This document shows, one piece after another, positions 59,668-64,000 of a stretch of 64,000 nt of DNA. Numbering within the stretch: the stretch's first letter is position 1; every line of letters starts with the position of its first letter. The notes under the pieces were generated by a model. It was given only the letters and a program-made list of their open reading frames with translations. It did not search any database and was not told the DNA's origin. The DNA is from Pseudomonas fluorescens (GTDB lineage: Bacteria; Pseudomonadota; Gammaproteobacteria; Pseudomonadales; Pseudomonadaceae), in the NCBI RefSeq assembly GCF_902497745.1, contig NZ_CABVHJ010000001.1:1-64000 (forward strand), read 5' to 3'. Made by a program: the position numbers and the translations under genes.

Positions 59668-59960
59668 GCTGGTTTCGATGGGACGGTGACGACTTGATCC
59701 TCGAGTGTCACCTGCAACCGGCAGCCCGCAGCGATGACTTCGCCGGGCTGCATGGGGATCGCCTGAAAATCCGCCTGACCGCGCCGCCGGTCGAGGGCAA
59801 AGCCAATGCTTATCTGCTGGGCTTTCTGGCCAAGGCGTTTGGGGTTTCCAAGAGCCAGGTCAGTTTGCTCAGTGGTGAGTTGAACCGGCAGAAACGGGTG
59901 AAGATTTGTTCGCCGAAGAAGTTGCCGGATTTGCCGGGGTTGGTTGGGCGCTTGTCTTGA
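59664..59960 (+). CDS. yggU: DUF167 (YggU) family protein
   Basis: 98 residues from a GTG (59664) overlapping the yggT stop. The conserved core is APPVEGKANAYLLGFLAKAFGVSKSQV. Small cytoplasmic protein of unknown function, often beside yggT. It closes the yggS-proC-yggT-yggU unit; the repeats at 60 kb follow. Confidence 0.9.
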   Translation: MSWFRWDGDDLILECHLQPAARSDDFAGLHGDRLKIRLTAPPVEGKANAYLLGFLAKAFGVSKSQVSLLSGELNRQKRVKICSPKKLPDLPGLVGRLS

Positions 59961-59974
59961 GTTTTGCGGCGCCT

Positions 59975-60235
59975 GTACCCCTCACCCCAGCCCTCTCCCC
60001 CTGGAGAGGGAGCCGATCTATGGTGTTTTCGAACCTGAGTTCAACTCGTTATCCCTCGTCGGCGTATCTCGAACATCCACCCAATCAGTCCCCTCTTCCT
60101 CCGGAGAGGGAGCCGATTCTGGTGGTTTTCAAGGCCTGAGTTCGACTCGATAGATCAGGTCGGCGTAGCTCAAAAGAACACCTCGGTCGGTCCCCTCTAC
60201 CTCTGGGAGAGGGCTAGGGTGAGGGCCGCTTGCCG
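59975..60235. repeat. long inverted-repeat element, copy 3, composite
   Basis: Starts ctcaccccagccctctcccc and ends gggagagggctagggtgaggg, as in copies 1 and 2. The core is present twice in tandem (acctgagttcaactcg and gcctgagttcgactcgatag; gtcggcgtatctcgaac and gtcggcgtagctcaaaag), with an inner ctcttcctccggagagggag. No gene. The rest of the 59961-60287 gap is the short leader of metX. Confidence 0.9.
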
Positions 60236-60287
60236 CTAACCCCCCCGGTCTTTAGACTTACGCCTCATTTCAACGAGAGCAGGGTCG

Positions 60288-61427
60288 ATGCCAACTGCCT
60301 TTCCCCCCGATTCTGTTGGTCTGGTGACGCCGCAAACCGCGCACTTCAGCGAACCGCTGGCGCTGGCCTGTGGCCGCTCGCTGGCCGCCTATGACCTGAT
60401 CTACGAAACCTACGGCACGCTGAACGCACAAGCGAGCAACGCCGTACTGATTTGCCACGCCTTGTCCGGCCACCATCACGCGGCCGGCTATCACAGCGTC
60501 GACGACCGCAAGCCCGGTTGGTGGGACAGCTGCATCGGCCCCGGCAAACCGATCGATACCAACAAGTTCTTCGTGGTCAGCCTGAACAACCTCGGCGGCT
60601 GCAACGGCTCCACCGGCCCGAGCAGTATCAACCCGGAGACCGGAAAACCGTTCGGTGCCGACTTCCCGGTACTCACCGTGGAAGACTGGGTGCACAGCCA
60701 GGCGCGTCTCGCTGACCTGCTCGGCATCGGCCAGTGGGCGGCAGTGATCGGCGGCAGCCTCGGCGGCATGCAGGCGCTGCAATGGACCATCACTTACCCG
60801 GATCGCGTGCGCCACTGCCTGGCTATCGCCTCGGCACCGAAGTTGTCGGCACAGAACATCGCCTTCAACGAAGTCGCACGTCAGGCGATCCTCACTGATC
60901 CGGAATTCCACGGCGGTTCGTTCCAGGAAGCAGGCGTGATCCCCAAACGCGGCCTGATGCTGGCGCGGATGGTCGGGCACATCACTTATCTGTCCGACGA
61001 CTCGATGGGCGAGAAATTCGGCCGCGGCCTGAAGAGCGAAAAGCTCAACTACGACTTCCACAGCGTAGAGTTCCAGGTCGAAAGCTACCTGCGCTATCAA
61101 GGCGAAGAGTTCTCCGGACGCTTCGACGCCAACACCTATCTGTTGATGACCAAGGCGCTGGATTACTTCGATCCGGCGGCGAACTTCGACGATAACCTGG
61201 CGAAAACCTTTGAAAACGCCACGGCCAAGTTCTGCGTGATGTCGTTCACCACCGACTGGCGTTTCTCCCCGGCCCGTTCGCGTGAACTAGTGGATGCATT
61301 GATGGCGGCGCGCAAAGACGTCAGCTATCTGGAAATCGACGCACCGCAGGGCCACGACGCCTTCCTGATTCCGATCCCGCGCTACTTGCAGGCGTTCGGT
61401 AATTACATGAACCGCATCACGTTGTGA
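60288..61427 (+). CDS. metX: homoserine O-acyltransferase MetX (succinyl type in pseudomonads)
   Basis: 379 residues of the alpha/beta hydrolase fold. It acylates homoserine as the first step of methionine synthesis. Motifs: [17 protein letters not shown], the nucleophile serine in [14 protein letters not shown], and the C-terminal catalytic His in [10 protein letters not shown]. Pseudomonad MetX enzymes use succinyl-CoA despite the acetyl-type fold. It is 7 bases before metW, with which it works. Confidence 0.96.
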   Translation: MPTAFPPDSVGLVTPQTAHFSEPLALACGRSLAAYDLIYETYGTLNAQASNAVLICHALSGHHHAAGYHSVDDRKPGWWDSCIGPGKPIDTNKFFVVSLNNLGGCNGSTGPSSINPETGKPFGADFPVLTVEDWVHSQARLADLLGIGQWAAVIGGSLGGMQALQWTITYPDRVRHCLAIASAPKLSAQNIAFNEVARQAILTDPEFHGGSFQEAGVIPKRGLMLARMVGHITYLSDDSMGEKFGRGLKSEKLNYDFHSVEFQVESYLRYQGEEFSGRFDANTYLLMTKALDYFDPAANFDDNLAKTFENATAKFCVMSFTTDWRFSPARSRELVDALMAARKDVSYLEIDAPQGHDAFLIPIPRYLQAFGNYMNRITL

Positions 61428-61434
61428 GAAAGCC

Positions 61435-62055
61435 ATGAGAGCTGATCTGGAAATCATCCAGGAATGGATCCCCGCCGGCAGCCGCGTCCTCGACCTTGGT
61501 TGCGGTGACGGCGAACTGCTGACCTGGCTGCGCGACAACAAGAACGTCACCGGTTATGGCCTGGAAAACGACGCCGACAACATCGCCGAGTGCGTGGCCA
61601 AAGGCATCAACGTCATCGAGCAGGATCTGGACAAGGGGCTGGGCAACTTCGCCAGCAACAGTTTCGACATCGTCGTCATGACCCAGGCCCTGCAAGCCGT
61701 GCACTACCCGGACAAGATCCTCGACGAAATGCTTCGCGTCGGCCGTCAGTGCATCATCACCTTCCCCAATTTCGGCCACTGGCGCTGCCGCTGGTATCTG
61801 GCGAGCAAGGGCCGCATGCCGGTGTCCGAGTTTCTGCCGTACACCTGGTACAACACACCGAACATCCACTTCTGCACCTTCGAGGACTTTGAAGAACTTT
61901 GCCGCGAACGTGATGCGAAGGTCATTGATCGGCTTGCCGTGGATCAACAGCACCGTCACGGGTGGGCCAGTAAGCTATGGCCTAATCTGTTAGGTGAGAT
62001 CGGTATCTACCGCGTCAGCAGCCCGCAGCTTGCAGACCACAAAGTCGCGGTCTGA
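61435..62055 (+). CDS. metW: methionine biosynthesis protein MetW
   Basis: 206 residues. A class I methyltransferase-like fold with motif I VLDLGCGDGELLTWL near the N-terminus. MetW is needed with MetX for homoserine acylation in several proteobacteria; its own reaction is unclear. The pairing metX-metW is typical. Confidence 0.95.
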   Translation: MRADLEIIQEWIPAGSRVLDLGCGDGELLTWLRDNKNVTGYGLENDADNIAECVAKGINVIEQDLDKGLGNFASNSFDIVVMTQALQAVHYPDKILDEMLRVGRQCIITFPNFGHWRCRWYLASKGRMPVSEFLPYTWYNTPNIHFCTFEDFEELCRERDAKVIDRLAVDQQHRHGWASKLWPNLLGEIGIYRVSSPQLADHKVAV

Positions 62056-62081
62056 ATCCCGTCATTTCGAGGAGCACGATC

Positions 62082-62516
62082 ATGGGTCGTTTAGCGTTGT
62101 TGTTATTGACTGCCTGCCTGAGCGCCAGCGCTCTGGCGGCCGACGTCATCAAGGGTGAGCGCAAGGAAACCTTTGGCGACGTAACGGTGCACTACAACAC
62201 CTTCAACTCGACGTTCCTGCAACCGGACATCGCCAAAGCCGCGGAGTTGATCCGCAGCAAGAACCAGGGCGTGATCAATGTATCGGTGATCAAGGACGGC
62301 AAACCGCTGGTCGCCAACGTCACTGGCACAGTCAAAGACTTGACCAGCCAAAGCGTGCCGCTGAAATTCCGCCAAGTCACCGAACAAGGCGCGATCTACT
62401 ACATCGCCCAGTACCCGGTGGAACAGCAGGAAACCCGCACCTTTGAGATCAAGGTGCAGAACGGCGACAAGATCAACACCATCAATTTCAACCAAGAACT
62501 CTTTCCCGGCGAATGA
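62082..62516 (+). CDS. DUF4426 family periplasmic protein
   Basis: 144 residues. A signal peptide ([19 protein letters not shown]) ends before ADVIKG. The mature part is a beta-rich domain ([15 protein letters not shown]) with no cysteine. Unknown function; kept next to metW and rdgB in pseudomonads. It overlaps rdgB by an ATGA. Confidence 0.88.
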   Translation: MGRLALLLLTACLSASALAADVIKGERKETFGDVTVHYNTFNSTFLQPDIAKAAELIRSKNQGVINVSVIKDGKPLVANVTGTVKDLTSQSVPLKFRQVTEQGAIYYIAQYPVEQQETRTFEIKVQNGDKINTINFNQELFPGE

Positions 62517-63109
62517 TGAACATCAAGCAGCTCGTACTGGCCAGCCATAACGCCGGCAAACTCAAAGAACTCCAGGCCATGCTCGGCGAATCGGTGCAAC
62601 TGCGCTCGATTGGCGAGTGGAGCAAGGTCGAACCGGAAGAAACCGGTCTGTCGTTCGTCGAGAACGCGATTCTCAAGGCGCGTAACGCCGCACGCATTTC
62701 CGGGCTTCCGGCGCTGGCCGACGATTCCGGTCTGGCGGTGGATTTCCTTGGCGGCGCGCCGGGCATCTATTCGGCGCGCTATGCCGACGGCAAGGGCGAT
62801 GCGGCGAACAACGCCAAACTGCTCGATGCGCTGAAGGATGTGCCGCAAGCCGAGCGCGGTGCGCAGTTCGTTTGTGTATTGGCGCTGGTGCGTCACGCCG
62901 ATGATCCGCTGCCGATTCTCTGCGAAGGCCTGTGGCGTGGAAGGATTCTGACGGCTGCCAGCGGCGAGCACGGTTTCGGTTATGACCCGCTGTTCTGGGT
63001 GCCGGAACGCGACGTGTCCAGCGCCGAACTGAGCCCTGCCGATAAGAACCAGATCAGCCACCGCGCCCGTGCAATGGATCTGCTGCGCCAGCGTCTGGGC
63101 TTGAAATGA
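62513..63109 (+). CDS. rdgB: XTP/dITP pyrophosphatase (non-canonical purine NTPase)
   Basis: 198 residues (197 if started at the second ATG, 62516). It removes XTP and ITP from the nucleotide pool. The N-terminal [14 protein letters not shown] and the core [19 protein letters not shown] are the HAM1 family signature; [11 protein letters not shown] closes the site. It overlaps the genes on both sides, DUF4426 and hemW. Confidence 0.96.
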   Translation: MMNIKQLVLASHNAGKLKELQAMLGESVQLRSIGEWSKVEPEETGLSFVENAILKARNAARISGLPALADDSGLAVDFLGGAPGIYSARYADGKGDAANNAKLLDALKDVPQAERGAQFVCVLALVRHADDPLPILCEGLWRGRILTAASGEHGFGYDPLFWVPERDVSSAELSPADKNQISHRARAMDLLRQRLGLK

Positions 63110-64000
63110 CCCGTGACTCTTCCGCGTCGTCGCTGATTGTCGGCGGCGCCGCCTCTTCGCCTCGGGCGCCGTTGCCAACGCTGCCGCCCTTGGCGCTGTA
63201 CATCCACATCCCGTGGTGTGTGCGCAAATGCCCGTATTGCGACTTCAACTCGCACACTGCCAGCCCGGTTTTGCCGGAGCAGGAATACGTCGACGCCTTG
63301 CTGGCCGATCTCGATCAGGACCTGCACGCGGTTTACGGCCGCGAAATCAGCTCGATCTTTTTTGGTGGCGGCACGCCGAGCCTGTTCAGTGCCGAAGCGC
63401 TTGGGCGTTTGCTGGAAGGCGTCGAACAACGCATTCCGTTTGCTGAAGACATTGAAATCACTCTGGAAGCCAACCCCGGTACGTTCGAACAAGAGAAGTT
63501 CGTCGCCTACCGCAAGCTGGGGATCAATCGCCTGTCGATCGGGATCCAGAGCTTTCAGCAGGAAAAACTCAAGGCGCTGGGGCGGATTCACAACGGTGAC
63601 GAAGCAGTGCGCGCGGCCGGGATGGCGCGGCAGGCCGGGTTCGATAACTTCAACCTCGACTTGATGCACGGTTTGCCCGATCAGTCGCTGGACGATGCCT
63701 TGAGCGATCTGCGCCAGGCCATCGCATTGAATCCGACGCACATCTCCTGGTATCAGCTGACGCTGGAGCCGAACACGGTGTTCTGGAACCAACCGCCAGT
63801 TCTGCCGGAAGACGACACATTGTGGGACATTCAAGAGGCCGGGCAGGCGCTGCTGGCCGAGCACGGTTACGCGCAATACGAAGTCTCGGCTTATGCACAG
63901 TCCGGGCGCCCGGCGCGGCATAACCTCAATTACTGGAGTTTCGGCGACTTCATCGGCATCGGCGCGGGTGCGCATGGCAAGTTGAGCCATCCGGACGGGC
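63106..64000 (+). CDS. hemW: radical SAM protein HemW, 3' end outside the window
   Basis: First 298 codons only. Starts at the ATG overlapping the rdgB stop. After a Ser/Ala/Pro-rich N-terminal stretch of about 30 residues comes the radical SAM motif CVRKCPYC, then [12 protein letters not shown], the glycine-rich ANPGTF, and RLSIGIQSF. HemW is a haem chaperone once named as oxygen-independent coproporphyrinogen oxidase (HemN-like). The window ends within the HemW C-terminal half. Confidence 0.93.
   Translation, partial: MTRDSSASSLIVGGAASSPRAPLPTLPPLALYIHIPWCVRKCPYCDFNSHTASPVLPEQEYVDALLADLDQDLHAVYGREISSIFFGGGTPSLFSAEALGRLLEGVEQRIPFAEDIEITLEANPGTFEQEKFVAYRKLGINRLSIGIQSFQQEKLKALGRIHNGDEAVRAAGMARQAGFDNFNLDLMHGLPDQSLDDALSDLRQAIALNPTHISWYQLTLEPNTVFWNQPPVLPEDDTLWDIQEAGQALLAEHGYAQYEVSAYAQSGRPARHNLNYWSFGDFIGIGAGAHGKLSHPDG

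Overview
The window is chromosomal DNA of a Pseudomonas, most likely of the P. fluorescens group. It is GC-rich and has densely packed genes with ATGA/GTGA overlaps. Much of the gene order, recalled from P. aeruginosa, is shared: tktA-sahR-metK, ahcY-metF, the pil-chp/gshB/tonB3/algH/ruvX/pyrR/pyrB/pyrC' block, and pilT/yggS/proC/yggT/DUF167/metX/metW/DUF4426/rdgB/hemW. The intergenic spaces carry many REP/REPIN-type palindromes typical of P. fluorescens. No rRNA, tRNA, CRISPR array, IS element or prophage was found.

Layout. 0-4.6 kb: transketolase (minus strand), then an ArsR-methyltransferase regulator (SahR-like) in one operon with S-adenosylmethionine synthetase. 4.7-14.6 kb: a mixed set (DNA ligase LigB, DUF1090 protein, c-type cytochrome, MltA, MAPEG and DMT membrane proteins, MFS transporter, Na+/H+ antiporter, FNT-family channel, thioesterase). 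14.7-17.4 kb: SAH riboswitch, ahcY and metF. 17.5-25 kb: solute-binding protein, RhlE2-like helicase, cytochrome b561/YceI pair, a B-lectin, a small lipoprotein gene on the minus strand (22739-22897), and an amine oxidase with an Ala/Lys/Pro tail. 25-29 kb: bioA, rsmE, a TrhA-type membrane protein and the LysR regulator of malonate decarboxylase. 29.4-36.6 kb: a complete malonate decarboxylase operon (mdcABCDEGH plus the transporter mdcLM) on the minus strand, with a likely MdcR operator and promoter. 36.7-38.7 kb: a short accessory island holding an AT-rich, six-cysteine secreted protein, a DUF6124 gene and a 300-500 nt strongly structured leader. 38.7-48.7 kb: the Pil-Chp chemosensory cluster of type IV pili (pilGHIJ-chpA-chpC, without pilK or chpB). 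48.9-64 kb: gshB, tonB3, algH/yqgE, ruvX, pyrR-pyrB-pyrC', a TM2 protein, a C40 peptidase, pilT, and the yggS-to-hemW operon group, cut by the window end.

How the genes work together. MetK, AhcY, MetF, MetX and MetW cover much of the methionine/SAM cycle. Two SAH-sensing layers are visible: a SahR-like transcription factor with a perfect 24-bp dyad next to its own gene, and a SAH riboswitch in the ahcY leader. MdcA, C, D and E form the decarboxylase; MdcB, G and H build and charge its prosthetic group; MdcL and MdcM import malonate; MdcR probably activates the operon. PilG/H/I/J/ChpA/ChpC signal to the pilus motors, and the retraction ATPase PilT is 8 kb away. The most unexplained parts are the structured DNA upstream of the DUF6124 gene, the AT-rich six-cysteine protein beside it, and a family of roughly 165-250 bp inverted-repeat elements present three times.
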